Below are positions 50,441 to 58,726 of a stretch of 64,000 bases of DNA, piece by piece. The stretch spans positions 17,527 through 81,526 of the forward strand of contig NZ_SPUJ01000010.1 of the NCBI RefSeq assembly GCF_004522105.1. The letters run 5' to 3'. This stretch comes from Nocardioides sp. 1609. Its GTDB lineage: Bacteria; Actinomycetota; Actinomycetes; Propionibacteriales; Nocardioidaceae. The notes beneath the pieces are model-generated. The model was given only the letters and a program-made list of their open reading frames with translations. It was not told the DNA's origin and made no database searches. How positions within the stretch are numbered: the stretch's first letter is position 1; the number at the start of each line of letters is the position of its first letter. The translations under genes were made by a program, and so were the position numbers.

Positions 50441-50686
50441 TCACCAGGGGAAGTCGTCGGGGGTGCTGCCGTCGCTCACGCGGGCCGACTGCGCCGCGAC
50501 CGAGACGAGGTCGCCGTTGACGAGCTGACGCCCGCGCCGGGTCTCGGCGGCGCCGTTGACCTTGACCTGGCCGGCGGCCAGCAGGTGCTTGGCCTCGGAT
50601 CCGGACTCGACGAGATTGGCGAGCTTCAAGAACTGGCCCAGCTTGATCGACTCGTCCTCGATCGCCACGTGCACGGGGTCTGCCAT
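50441..50686 (-). CDS. S4-domain RNA-binding protein
   Basis: An 81-residue protein consisting of one S4 RNA-binding domain: IKLGQFLKLANLVESGSEAKHLLAAGQVKVNG with RRGRQLVNGDLV, as in the YaaA/RlbA-like small proteins. Related proteins contact rRNA or tRNA. It follows the DUF445 gene on the same strand by four bases and is probably translated from the same transcript. The target RNA is not known. Confidence 0.9.
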   Translation of the reverse strand: MADPVHVAIEDESIKLGQFLKLANLVESGSEAKHLLAAGQVKVNGAAETRRGRQLVNGDLVSVAAQSARVSDGSTPDDFPW

Positions 50687-50690
50687 GGGA

Positions 50691-52013
50691 TCAGTGAATC
50701 ACCACCGCGATCGTGTGGATGAGCACCCCCACCAGTCCACCGACGATCGTGCCGTTGATCCGGATGAACTGCAGGTCGCGACCGACGTGCAGCTCGATCT
50801 TCTTCGCGGCCTCCCGACCGTCCCACTGCTCGATGGTGTGGGTGATGACGGCGGTGAGGTCGCGGCCGTAGCGCTCGACGACGAACACGACCGCGTCGGC
50901 GGCCAGCCCGTCGAGACGGCGGCGCAGGGCGGCGTCCTCGCCGAGCCGGGCCGAGAAGGCGGAGACCTCGGTCAGCAGGCGGGTGCGGACCGCCCCGTCG
51001 GGATCGGCGAGCGAGGTCCGCAGCGCGCGCTGCAACGCCTTCCACAGCGAGATCCCCGAGGTGACGACGGCCGGGTGCTCGAGCAGCCGGGTCTTGAGCC
51101 GCTCGGCCCGCTCCTGGGTCGAGGGGTCCTCGAGCAGGTCGGTGGCCAGCTGGGCGAGCATCGAGTCGAGCGCCCTCCGGGCCCGGTGGTCCGGGTCGGA
51201 GCGGATGTCGCCGACCCACTTCACCATCTCGACGTGCGCGCGGGCCGACACCTTCTCGTTGAGGCTGTCGGGAGCCCACCACGGCGCGCGCTCCTCGATG
51301 ACCGCCTGGACGGTGCCGGGGTTCTCCCGCAGCCAGTCGTGCAGCTCGGTGAAGAGCAGGTCGACCAGGCCGTGGTGGACGTCGTCGCGCACCGCCTCCC
51401 CCAGCAGCCCACCGAGCAGCGGGGCGATCGGCTCGTCACGGAACCGCGGCACGAGCGCCTCGGTCACCAGGGCCTCGACGTGCTCGTCGCGCACCTTCCC
51501 GAGCGCGATCGAGGCGACCTCCGCGACCTCGTCGACCACACGCTGCGCGTTGGCCTCCTCGCCGAGCCACTCCCCCAGCCGCGCCGACACGCCGGCGGCG
51601 CCGATCCGGTCACGGATGATCCCCTCCTGGAGGAAGTTCTCGCCGACGAAGTCCTCGAGACCGCGCCCGAGGTCGTCCTTGCGGCGCGGGATCAGCGCGG
51701 TGTGCGGGATGGGCAGGCCGAGCGGGTGGCGGAACAGGGCCGTCACGGCGAACCAGTCGGCGATGGCACCGACCATCGAGGCCTCGGCGCCGGCGTTGAC
51801 GAAGCCGAGGAAGCCGTCCCGGTCGAGCGTCGCCGCGTAGACGACGGCGGCGAGGACGAGCAGCGACAGGGCCACCGCCCGCATCCGGCGCAGCGCCCGC
51901 AGGCGGAGGGCGTCGGCCGCCGGGTCGGCGGCGAGCGCGGGCACCGCCGCGGTCCGGGGCGGCGTCCCGGGCGCGGGGCCGGGGGCGTCGCCCCGGAAAG
52001 CAGTGGTCGGCAT
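50691..52013 (-). CDS. DUF445 membrane protein
   Basis: A 440-residue protein of the DUF445 (YjiN/YheB) family. The N-terminal ~40 residues are Pro/Ala-rich; a hydrophobic segment follows (RAVALSLLVLAAVVYAATL), then the signature AGAEASMVGAIADWFAVTALFRHPLGLPIPHTALIPRRKDDLG. A long helical, presumably cytoplasmic region precedes a final membrane segment (INGTIVGGLVGVLIHTIAVVIH). The signature NAGxEAxxVGAIADWFAV is highly conserved across bacteria but its function is unknown. An AAGGAT -10-like box lies six bases before ATG 52013. Confidence 0.88.
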   Translation of the reverse strand: MPTTAFRGDAPGPAPGTPPRTAAVPALAADPAADALRLRALRRMRAVALSLLVLAAVVYAATLDRDGFLGFVNAGAEASMVGAIADWFAVTALFRHPLGLPIPHTALIPRRKDDLGRGLEDFVGENFLQEGIIRDRIGAAGVSARLGEWLGEEANAQRVVDEVAEVASIALGKVRDEHVEALVTEALVPRFRDEPIAPLLGGLLGEAVRDDVHHGLVDLLFTELHDWLRENPGTVQAVIEERAPWWAPDSLNEKVSARAHVEMVKWVGDIRSDPDHRARRALDSMLAQLATDLLEDPSTQERAERLKTRLLEHPAVVTSGISLWKALQRALRTSLADPDGAVRTRLLTEVSAFSARLGEDAALRRRLDGLAADAVVFVVERYGRDLTAVITHTIEQWDGREAAKKIELHVGRDLQFIRINGTIVGGLVGVLIHTIAVVIH

Positions 52014-52063
52014 CGGCCCATCCTTGCGCAGTCCTGGGCGTCCGCCGTGGGAGGCTTGCCCTC

Positions 52064-52468
52064 ATGCCCGAGAGCCGCACCGTCATCACCTTCGGCACGT
52101 TCGACGTCTTCCACGTCGGTCACCTGCGCGTCATCGAGCGGGCCGCCGCGCTCGGTGACCGCCTGGTCGTCGGGGTCTCCGCCGACGAGCTGAACCTGCG
52201 CAAGAAGGGCCGCGCGCCCGTCTTCAGCCAGGCCGAGCGGCTGGCGATCGTGGCCGCGCTCAAGCCGGTCGACGAGGTGTTCGTGGAGGAGAGCCTCGAG
52301 CTCAAGCGGCACTACATCACCGAGCACGCCGCCGACGTCCTGGTGATGGGCGACGACTGGGCCGGACGCTTCGACGAGTTCGAGGACATCTGCGAGGTCG
52401 TCTACCTCCCGCGCACACCCGCCATCTCCACCACGGCGCTGATCGAGAAGATCTCCGCCGGCAGCTGA
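52064..52468 (+). CDS. adenylyl/cytidylyltransferase family protein (TagD-like)
   Basis: A 134-residue nucleotidyltransferase of the cytidylyltransferase-like family. The nucleotide motifs are TFGTFDVFHVGHLRVIERA (with HxGH) and ISTTALIEK, and the substrate pocket sequence RLAIVAALKPVDEVFVEE is the TagD-like type that makes CDP-glycerol from glycerol 3-phosphate. Related enzymes in actinobacteria can have other sugar- or polyol-phosphate substrates. It stands alone rather than in a teichoic acid cluster, so the product is not certain. Confidence 0.9.
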   Translation: MPESRTVITFGTFDVFHVGHLRVIERAAALGDRLVVGVSADELNLRKKGRAPVFSQAERLAIVAALKPVDEVFVEESLELKRHYITEHAADVLVMGDDWAGRFDEFEDICEVVYLPRTPAISTTALIEKISAGS

Positions 52469-52476
52469 CCGCACCA

Positions 52477-52503
52477 CCTGCCCGACCTGCCCGACCTGCC
52501 CGA
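52477..52503. repeat. three tandem copies of a 9-base unit
   Basis: CCTGCCCGA is repeated three times in the leader between the cytidylyltransferase-like gene and the secreted protease-like gene. A partial copy follows. Confidence 0.85.
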
Positions 52504-52552
52504 CCCGCACCCGACCGGGACCTTCCCCCACCGACTCGGAGCCTTCCCCTTG

Positions 52553-54115
52553 ATGCGTCACCGTCCCTCCTCCGCCGCGCTCGCACTCGTCGTCGCGACC
52601 CTGGCGACCACGCTCGCCGCGCCGCCGTCCTCGGCGTCGCCCGGCGGCACCGGCGCGACCGTCGTCGCGTCCGCCCCCGCAGCCGACCCGGCAGCCGACC
52701 CGGCGGCCGACCCCGGCACCGCCGTGCTGGTCCGCGCCACCGACGCGCTCTACGGCGGCCGCGCCGCTCGCGGGGACCGCCGTCCCGACGCGACGCTGGC
52801 CCTGCGCGACCTGTTCCTCGCCCGGGCCCGGCTCGGCGAGATCGGCGAGCGGTTCGCGGGCGGGCTGCTCGCCCGGCCGACCGACGGCGACCAGGACCCG
52901 TACGCCGACGGCTACTCCGCACGCCAGCGCCAGCGCTGCGGCACGAAGGTCTGCGTGCACTGGGTGACCCGGACCGAGGACCGCGCGAGCGACGCGTGGG
53001 TCGACACGACGCTGCGCGTGATGGGCAAGGTCTGGAAGCACCACGTGCGCACGCTCGGCTACCGCGCGCCGGCCCCGGACGGTCGCCGCGGCGGCAACGC
53101 CCTGTTCGACGTCTACCTCAAGGACCTCGGCGGCAAGGGCGTCTACGGCTACTGCGCGCCCGAGCGGAAGGTGCCCGGCCAGGCCGAGCAGGCCAGCGGC
53201 TTCTGCGTGCTCGACAACGACTTCGCCCGCGAGCAGTTCGGACGACGACCGCTCGAGACGCTGCGCGTCACCGCGGCCCACGAGTTCTTCCACGCGATCC
53301 AGTTCGCCTACGACTTCGGCGAGGACCCGTGGCTGCTCGAGTCGACGGCGACCTGGATCGAGGGCCGCTTCGCCGCCCGGGTCGACGACAACCGGATCTA
53401 CCTGCCCTACGGCCAGCTCGGCCGGCCTGGCACCTCGCTCGACCTCTACGAGCCGAGCGGCTACGCCCACTACGGCAACTGGACGTTCTGGGAGTTCCTC
53501 GCCGCCCGGCTCGGCCCGGACGTCGTCCGCGACGTCTGGTGGCGCGCCGGCACGGGCGGCCGGATGCCGGACGAGTACTCCACCCAGGCCCTGCGCCGGG
53601 TGCTGGCCGACCACGGCGGCCTGCGCCGCAGGTTCGCGGCGTACGCCGCCGGCAACACCATGCCGGGGCGCACCTACCCCGAGGGACGCGCCTACCCCGC
53701 GGCGCCGGTCACGGCCCGCCGGGTGACGGCCGCACGACCACGCGTGCGCCTGGCGCCCCGCATCGACCACCTCAGCTCGCGCTCGGTCCGGCTGCGCCCC
53801 GGCCGGTCGCTGGCCCGGGGGTGGCGGCTGCAGGTCCGGATCGACGGGCCGGACGGCGTCCGGTCGCCCGCGGCGTACCTCACCGTCGAGCGTGCCGACG
53901 GCTCCGTGCAGCGGCGACCGGTCCGGCTGGACCGCACCGGAGCCGGCCGGGTGCGCGCCGTGTTCGGCCGGCGTGCGGTGCGCACGGTGACGATCACCCT
54001 GGCCAACGCCTCGACCCGGGTCACCTGCGACACCGGCACGTCGCTCGCCTGCCAGGGCTCGCCCCTCGACGACCGGGCGCGGTTCCGGGTGACCGCCGTG
54101 GCCGTGCGGCGCTGA
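52553..54115 (+). CDS. secreted MXAN_6640-like putative metalloprotease
   Basis: A 520-residue exported protein. The signal peptide (RHRPSSAALALVVATLATTLAAPPSSAS) is followed by an ADPAADPAADP repeat. The central domain has a metalloprotease-like HEFFHAIQFAYD motif (an HExxH variant with a Phe at position 3) and the downstream glutamate in LLESTATWIEGR, as in the MXAN_6640 family. Two cysteine pairs are present (RCGTKVC and YCAPE/FCVLD). The C-terminal ~150 residues form an Arg-rich beta region. ATG 52553 is preferred to TTG 52550. Whether it is an active protease is unknown. Confidence 0.8.
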   Translation: MRHRPSSAALALVVATLATTLAAPPSSASPGGTGATVVASAPAADPAADPAADPGTAVLVRATDALYGGRAARGDRRPDATLALRDLFLARARLGEIGERFAGGLLARPTDGDQDPYADGYSARQRQRCGTKVCVHWVTRTEDRASDAWVDTTLRVMGKVWKHHVRTLGYRAPAPDGRRGGNALFDVYLKDLGGKGVYGYCAPERKVPGQAEQASGFCVLDNDFAREQFGRRPLETLRVTAAHEFFHAIQFAYDFGEDPWLLESTATWIEGRFAARVDDNRIYLPYGQLGRPGTSLDLYEPSGYAHYGNWTFWEFLAARLGPDVVRDVWWRAGTGGRMPDEYSTQALRRVLADHGGLRRRFAAYAAGNTMPGRTYPEGRAYPAAPVTARRVTAARPRVRLAPRIDHLSSRSVRLRPGRSLARGWRLQVRIDGPDGVRSPAAYLTVERADGSVQRRPVRLDRTGAGRVRAVFGRRAVRTVTITLANASTRVTCDTGTSLACQGSPLDDRARFRVTAVAVRR

Positions 54116-54143
54116 GGCCGCCGCCTGCCGCGGGGGCCGCGAC

Positions 54144-55973
54144 TCAGGCCAGGTGGTGGACCTCCTGCAGCTCCGCGACCGGGGTGTCGAGGCCGACCTG
54201 CCGGGCCTTGAGCTGCAGCGCCAGGTAGAGCGAGTAGTGCCGCGACTGGTGCAGGTTGCCGCCGTGGAACCAGAGGCCGTCCTGCTGCGTGGGCTTCCAC
54301 ATGTTGCGCTGCTCGCCCTCCCACGGACCGGGGTCCTTCGTGGTGTCGGAGCCGAGGCCCCAGCACTTGCCCACGGTGTCGGCGACGTCCTGGCTGATCA
54401 GGTCGGCGGCCCAGCCGTTCATCGACCCGTAGCCGGTCGCGTAGACGACCAGGTCGGCCGGCAGCTCGGTCCCGTCCTCGAGCACGACGGCGTCCTCGGT
54501 GAGGTGGCTGACCTGGCCGTGGGCGAGCTTCACGTCGCCGTCGGCGACGAGGTCGGCAGCGCCGACGTCGATGTAGTAGCCGGAGCCGCGACGCAGGTAC
54601 TTCATGAACAGCCCCGAGCCGTCGTCGCCCCAGTCGTGCCGGAAGCCGGAGGCCTCGAGCCGGGCGTAGAAGTCGGCGTCCTTCGCGGCCATCGCCTCGT
54701 ACGCCGGGATCTGGAACTCGTGCATGATCCGGTACGGGAGCGAGGCGAAGATCAGGTCGGCCTTCTCGGTCGTGACGCCAGCGGCCAGGGCGCGCTCCGA
54801 GTAGAGGTCGCCGAGGCCGTGCTCCATGAGTGAGTCGCTCTTGACGATGTGGGTCGAGGAGCGCTGCACCATCGTGACGTCCGCGTCGCTCTCCCAGAGC
54901 GCGCCGCAGATGTCGAAGGCGCTGTTGTTGCTGCCGACCACCACGCACCGCTTGCCCCGGTAGGCGTCGGGCCCGGGATGGGCCGAGGAGTGGTGCTGGT
55001 CGCCGCGGAACACGTCCTGGCCCGGCAGCTCGGGCACGTTCGGCTTGCCGGACATCCCGGTTGCGAGCACCAGCTGCTTCGGGCGCAGCGTGAGCGGCCG
55101 GCCCTCGCGCTCCACCTCGACGGTCCACTCCTGCGTCTCGTCCGACCAGGTGGCCGACGTGGCGGTCGTGGAGGACCAGTACGGCACCTCCATCACCTTC
55201 ACGTAGGACTCCAGCCAGTCGCCCACCTTGTCCTTGGGCGTGAAGACCGGCCAGTTGTCGGGGAACTTCAGGTACGGCAGGTGGTCGTACCAGACCGGGT
55301 CGTGCAGGCAGAGGCTCTTGTAGCGGTTGCGCCACTGGTCACCGGGGCGCGGGTGCTTGTCGATCACGAGGCTCGGGACGCCGAGCTGGCGCAGCCGCGC
55401 ACCGAGGGCGATGCCGCCCTGCCCCCCGCCGAGCACGAGGACGTAGGGCTGCTCGGTCGACCCGAGCGACTCCGCCTCGTCCTGGCGGCGCTCGAGCCAC
55501 GTCGTCCGGTCCTTGGTCGCGCCGTGCACGGCGCCGGGCGGACGCCGGGTCCCGCGCGGCTCCTCGTGGCCCCGGAGCTCGTACAGGGTCGTGAGGAAGG
55601 TCCACGCGCGGTCCCGGCCGTCCTCCTCGCGCAGCCGGACCAGCCCGCGGCCGCGGCCGACCGCGGTCTCGAAGTCGAACCACGCGGTCAGCACGCCGTC
55701 GCCCTCGTCGGCCGGCTCGGCGAGCACGAAGTCCCTCGGGTCCGTGCGGTCGAGGGTCTCGCCGAGGCGCGCCGCGACGCCGTCGCGGTCCTCGACGGTG
55801 GAGATGTTCCAGGTGAAGGCGACCAGGTCGCGCCAGAAGCTCGTGGTGGCGAAGTGGTCGGCCGCCGCGGCGACGTCCCGCCCGCGGAGGGCGGCCTCGA
55901 ACGAGGAGAACCAGGCCGTGGCGCGCTCGTCGGGCGTCCGGGTCGTGCTGGCGGCATCGATCGTCTGCGTCAT
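54144..55973 (-). CDS. flavin-containing monooxygenase with N-terminal SnoaL/NTF2-like domain
   Basis: A 609-residue fusion. The first ~140 residues are SnoaL-like (NTF2 fold: AAADHFATTSFWRDLVAFTWNI). The rest is a Baeyer-Villiger/FMO-type flavoprotein with the FAD loop LVLGGGQGGIALGARL near residue 175, the FMO-like DQWRNRYKSL block, and the NADP loop VVVGSNNSAFDI. A C-terminal DLVVYATGYGSMNGW is the ATG motif. It should use NADPH and O2 to oxygenate a small organic substrate. ATG 55973 is chosen because the frame further upstream is antisense to the divergent GAF regulator gene. Confidence 0.9.
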   Translation of the reverse strand: MTQTIDAASTTRTPDERATAWFSSFEAALRGRDVAAAADHFATTSFWRDLVAFTWNISTVEDRDGVAARLGETLDRTDPRDFVLAEPADEGDGVLTAWFDFETAVGRGRGLVRLREEDGRDRAWTFLTTLYELRGHEEPRGTRRPPGAVHGATKDRTTWLERRQDEAESLGSTEQPYVLVLGGGQGGIALGARLRQLGVPSLVIDKHPRPGDQWRNRYKSLCLHDPVWYDHLPYLKFPDNWPVFTPKDKVGDWLESYVKVMEVPYWSSTTATSATWSDETQEWTVEVEREGRPLTLRPKQLVLATGMSGKPNVPELPGQDVFRGDQHHSSAHPGPDAYRGKRCVVVGSNNSAFDICGALWESDADVTMVQRSSTHIVKSDSLMEHGLGDLYSERALAAGVTTEKADLIFASLPYRIMHEFQIPAYEAMAAKDADFYARLEASGFRHDWGDDGSGLFMKYLRRGSGYYIDVGAADLVADGDVKLAHGQVSHLTEDAVVLEDGTELPADLVVYATGYGSMNGWAADLISQDVADTVGKCWGLGSDTTKDPGPWEGEQRNMWKPTQQDGLWFHGGNLHQSRHYSLYLALQLKARQVGLDTPVAELQEVHHLA

Positions 55974-56010
55974 GTGGGCCAGCACACACCGCCGCCGGCG
56001 GCCCGGACAG

Positions 56011-56030
56011 CGTTGCAGGCGATTGCAACG
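56011..56030. promoter_or_regulatory. inverted-repeat operator between the FMO and GAF regulator genes
   Basis: CGTTGCA-ggcgat-TGCAACG is a perfect 7-bp inverted repeat in the 127-base divergent promoter region. A smaller CACAC-tg-GTGTG palindrome lies at 56068-56079. One of them is likely the binding site of the GAF regulator. Confidence 0.55.
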
Positions 56031-56100
56031 CCGGTCGCCGGCCAACGCCACCGCAACCTTCCGGGTGCACACTGGTGTGACGAGCACCACAGGAGGTCGC

Positions 56101-57282
56101 ATGACGGCGTACGGCGCCATCGAGCCCGGGACCGACCTCTCGGTGCGCGCCCGCGAGCTGCAGCGGGTCCACGACGCCGTCCTCGCCGGCAGCCGGCCGG
56201 ACGCGCGGCCGCGACCGGTGGTCGCCCGCTCGTGGTCGCGGGTGCTGGCCCTGGGGCTCGACCCCGACCGTGCCAACCTGCGCGACCCCCTGCCCGCCGA
56301 CGACGTCGAACGGCGACGGCGCGCCTCGCCGCTCGCGCTGGTCGTCGAGGAGCTCCGCCGGGTGCTGACCAGCGTGGCCGACGCCTCGATGTTCCTCGTG
56401 GTGGTCTGCGACGCCGACGGCGTCATCCTGTGGCGCGAGGGGTCGGCCCGGGTCCGCCTGCAGGCCGACTCGCTGGGCTTCGCGGAGGGCGCCACGTGGA
56501 CCGAGCAGCGGGTCGGCACGAACGCGATCGGCACGGCGCTGGCCGAGGCGGCCCCGGTGCAGCTGTTCTCCGCCGAGCACTTCGAGCAGCAGCAGGTCCC
56601 CTGGTACTGCACCGCCCATCCCCTCCACGACCCCCGCACCGGCGAGCTCCTCGGTGTGGTCGACGTGAGCGGCCCGGCCCTCACGCTGCACCCGGCGCTG
56701 GGCTCGCTCGTCGAGAGCGCGGTGCGCCTCGCCGAGGGCGCGCTCCACCGCCACCACCTCGACGGCCTCGACCGGCTCCGGCGCGAGGCGGCGCCGCTGG
56801 TGGGAAGCGGGCCGCTGCTCGTGGTCGACGACCACGGCTGGGTGGCCCACCACGAGGGGCTCGCGGCCCGCGACCGGATCGAGGCTCCGAGTCCCGACCG
56901 GCCGGTCGCCGTCCCGGGCCTCGGGCTCTGCGTCCCCGAGCGGCTCGGCCGCGGCTGGCTGGTGCGCCCGAGCGGCGGCTCCGTGCGCGTGAGCGCCCGG
57001 TTGCACCCGGACGGCGTCCTGGACGTCGTCGCGGGCGACCGCTCGTGGCGCGCCACGCTCACCCGCCGGCACGCGCAGATCCTCGCGCACCTGGCCGCTG
57101 CCGGTCCGCTCGGGCTCGACGCGTCCGCGCTGAGCGTCCTGGTGCACGGCGACGCCGAGCACGTCGTCACCGCCCGGGCGGAGGTGTCCCGGCTGCGGCG
57201 CGCGGTCGGGGCGCTGGTCGCGACCGGGCCCTACCGGCTGGCCGACGGCGTCCGGCTCGAGGTCGTGGGCGCCGGCCCGTAG
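56101..57282 (+). CDS. GAF-domain transcriptional regulator, AcoR-like N-terminus
   Basis: A 393-residue regulator. Residues about 20-230 match the N-terminal sensor of AcoR-type proteins (ARSWSRVLALGLDPDRAN, LFSAEHFEQQQVPWYCTAHPLHDPRTGELLGVVDVSG), containing a GAF domain. The sigma-54-interacting AAA+ domain of AcoR is absent; instead a short winged-helix-like C-terminus (LTRRHAQILAHLAAAGPLGLDASALSVLVHGD, ARAEVSRLRRAVG) provides DNA binding. AGGAGG lies four bases before ATG 56101. It is divergent from the FMO gene and probably activates it; the ligand is unknown. Confidence 0.87.
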   Translation: MTAYGAIEPGTDLSVRARELQRVHDAVLAGSRPDARPRPVVARSWSRVLALGLDPDRANLRDPLPADDVERRRRASPLALVVEELRRVLTSVADASMFLVVVCDADGVILWREGSARVRLQADSLGFAEGATWTEQRVGTNAIGTALAEAAPVQLFSAEHFEQQQVPWYCTAHPLHDPRTGELLGVVDVSGPALTLHPALGSLVESAVRLAEGALHRHHLDGLDRLRREAAPLVGSGPLLVVDDHGWVAHHEGLAARDRIEAPSPDRPVAVPGLGLCVPERLGRGWLVRPSGGSVRVSARLHPDGVLDVVAGDRSWRATLTRRHAQILAHLAAAGPLGLDASALSVLVHGDAEHVVTARAEVSRLRRAVGALVATGPYRLADGVRLEVVGAGP

Positions 57283-57289
57283 CGACCGG

Positions 57290-58726
57290 CTACCCGCCGC
57301 CCGCCGCGAGCACGCGCGCGACCGCGGCGGACACGGCGCGGGCCAGGTCGGCAGCGGTGTCGCCGTCCGGCTCCGCGACGATCTCGTCGACCACGCCCAG
57401 CTCGGCGAGCTCGGTGGCGCGGACCCGCTGCACGGTGGCCATCTCGGCGGCGTGCTCGACGTCGCCGTGCACGATCACGCTCGCGCCCTCGGGGGGCAGC
57501 GGGGAGAGCCACGCGTGCTCGGTGGCCACCACGGTCGCAGCGGGCAGCAGCGCCAGGGCTCCGCCGCCGCAGCCCTGCCCGAGGATCACCGACACCGTCG
57601 GCACGGTCATCGTGGTGAGCGTCGCGATGCAGCGGGCGATCTCGCCGGCGATCGCCCGCTCCTCGGCGGCCGCGGACAGCTCGGCGCCCGGCGTGTCGAT
57701 CACCGTGACCAGCGGCAGCCGCAGCTCGTCGGCGAGCCGCATCGCGCGGCGCGCCTCGCGCAGCGCCCCGGGACCCATCGGGGTCGAGTCGCCCTGCCGC
57801 TCGCGGTCCTGCCCCACCACGACGCACGGCTGCCCGTCGAGCCGGGTGAGGGCCACCAGCACGGCGTGGTCGCGCTCCCCCTCGTCGGTCCCGCGCAGCC
57901 GCACGGTCCCCGCGGCGCCGTACCGGATGAGGTCGCGGACGCCGGCGCGACCGGGCTCGCGGGTGCGTTGGATCGAGCTCCACGCGCTGCCCCCGGCCGC
58001 GGGCGCACCCGTCCGGCGGGGCAGCTCGGGGGGCCGGGCGGGGTCGACGAGGACGCCGAGGGCCAGGTCGACCAGGGCCGGGAGGTCCTCGGGACGCACG
58101 ACGGCGTCGATGACGCCCTTGTCGGCCAGGTTCTCCGCCGTCTGGACGTCGGGCGGGAACGGCTCGCCGCGCAGCGCCTGGTAGACCTTCGGCCCGAGGA
58201 AGCCGACCAGCGCCCCGGGCTCGGCGACGGTGACGTGGGCGAGCGAGCCCCACGAGGCGTACACGCCGCCGGTCGTGGGGTGGCGCAGGTAGACGAGGTA
58301 GGGCAGGCCCGCCGCCCGGTGCTCCATGATCGCCCGCGAGATCGAGGCCATCTCGACGAACGCCGGCGTGCCCTCCTGCATCCGGGTCCCGCCGGACGCG
58401 GTGGTGGCGAGCAGCGGCAGACCCTCGGCCGTCGCCCGGCGGACCGCGGCGGTGATGCGGTGGGCCGCGGCCCGGCCGATCGAGCCGGCGAGGAAGCCGA
58501 ACTCGTTGACCACCACGGCCACCGGGCGCCCGCGCATCCGGGCGCGGCCGGTGACGACCGACTCGTCGGTGCCCGCCTTGAGCGCCGCCGCCCGCAGCGC
58601 GTCCTGGTAGGCGGGCGGGTGGCCCGAGATGTCGATCGGCTCGTCCCAGGACTCGTAGGACCCGTCGTCGAGCACCAGCTCGAGCAGCTCCCGGGCACTC
58701 CAGCGGTGCCGGGTCGAGGTGCTCAC
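57290..58726 (-). CDS. fused AccD-AccA-type carboxyltransferase
   Basis: A 478-residue protein with both halves of an acetyl-CoA carboxyltransferase in one chain. The N-terminal half is AccD-like (LLATTASGGTRMQEGT, GLPYLVYLRHPTTGGVYASWGS, VGFLGPKVYQAL) but lacks the AccD zinc finger. The C-terminal half is AccA-like (VTVIDTPGAELSAAAEERAIAGEIARC, VSVILGQGCGGGALAL). No biotin carboxylase or BCCP is encoded nearby. It could transfer CO2 to or from a CoA thioester; with the neighbours, decarboxylation of malonyl-CoA is a reasonable guess. It overlaps the CoA-transferase gene by four bases. Confidence 0.88.
   Translation of the reverse strand: MSTSTRHRWSARELLELVLDDGSYESWDEPIDISGHPPAYQDALRAAALKAGTDESVVTGRARMRGRPVAVVVNEFGFLAGSIGRAAAHRITAAVRRATAEGLPLLATTASGGTRMQEGTPAFVEMASISRAIMEHRAAGLPYLVYLRHPTTGGVYASWGSLAHVTVAEPGALVGFLGPKVYQALRGEPFPPDVQTAENLADKGVIDAVVRPEDLPALVDLALGVLVDPARPPELPRRTGAPAAGGSAWSSIQRTREPGRAGVRDLIRYGAAGTVRLRGTDEGERDHAVLVALTRLDGQPCVVVGQDRERQGDSTPMGPGALREARRAMRLADELRLPLVTVIDTPGAELSAAAEERAIAGEIARCIATLTTMTVPTVSVILGQGCGGGALALLPAATVVATEHAWLSPLPPEGASVIVHGDVEHAAEMATVQRVRATELAELGVVDEIVAEPDGDTAADLARAVSAAVARVLAAGGG

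Noticed and set aside
56068..56079. CACAC-tg-GTGTG palindrome as the main FMO operator
   Set aside because: Short arms and closeness to the regulator's ribosome binding site make the CGTTGCA repeat the better candidate.
54144..57170. 1008-codon frame that would extend the monooxygenase upstream
   Set aside because: The extension is antisense to the GAF regulator; a normal FMO start lies at 55973.
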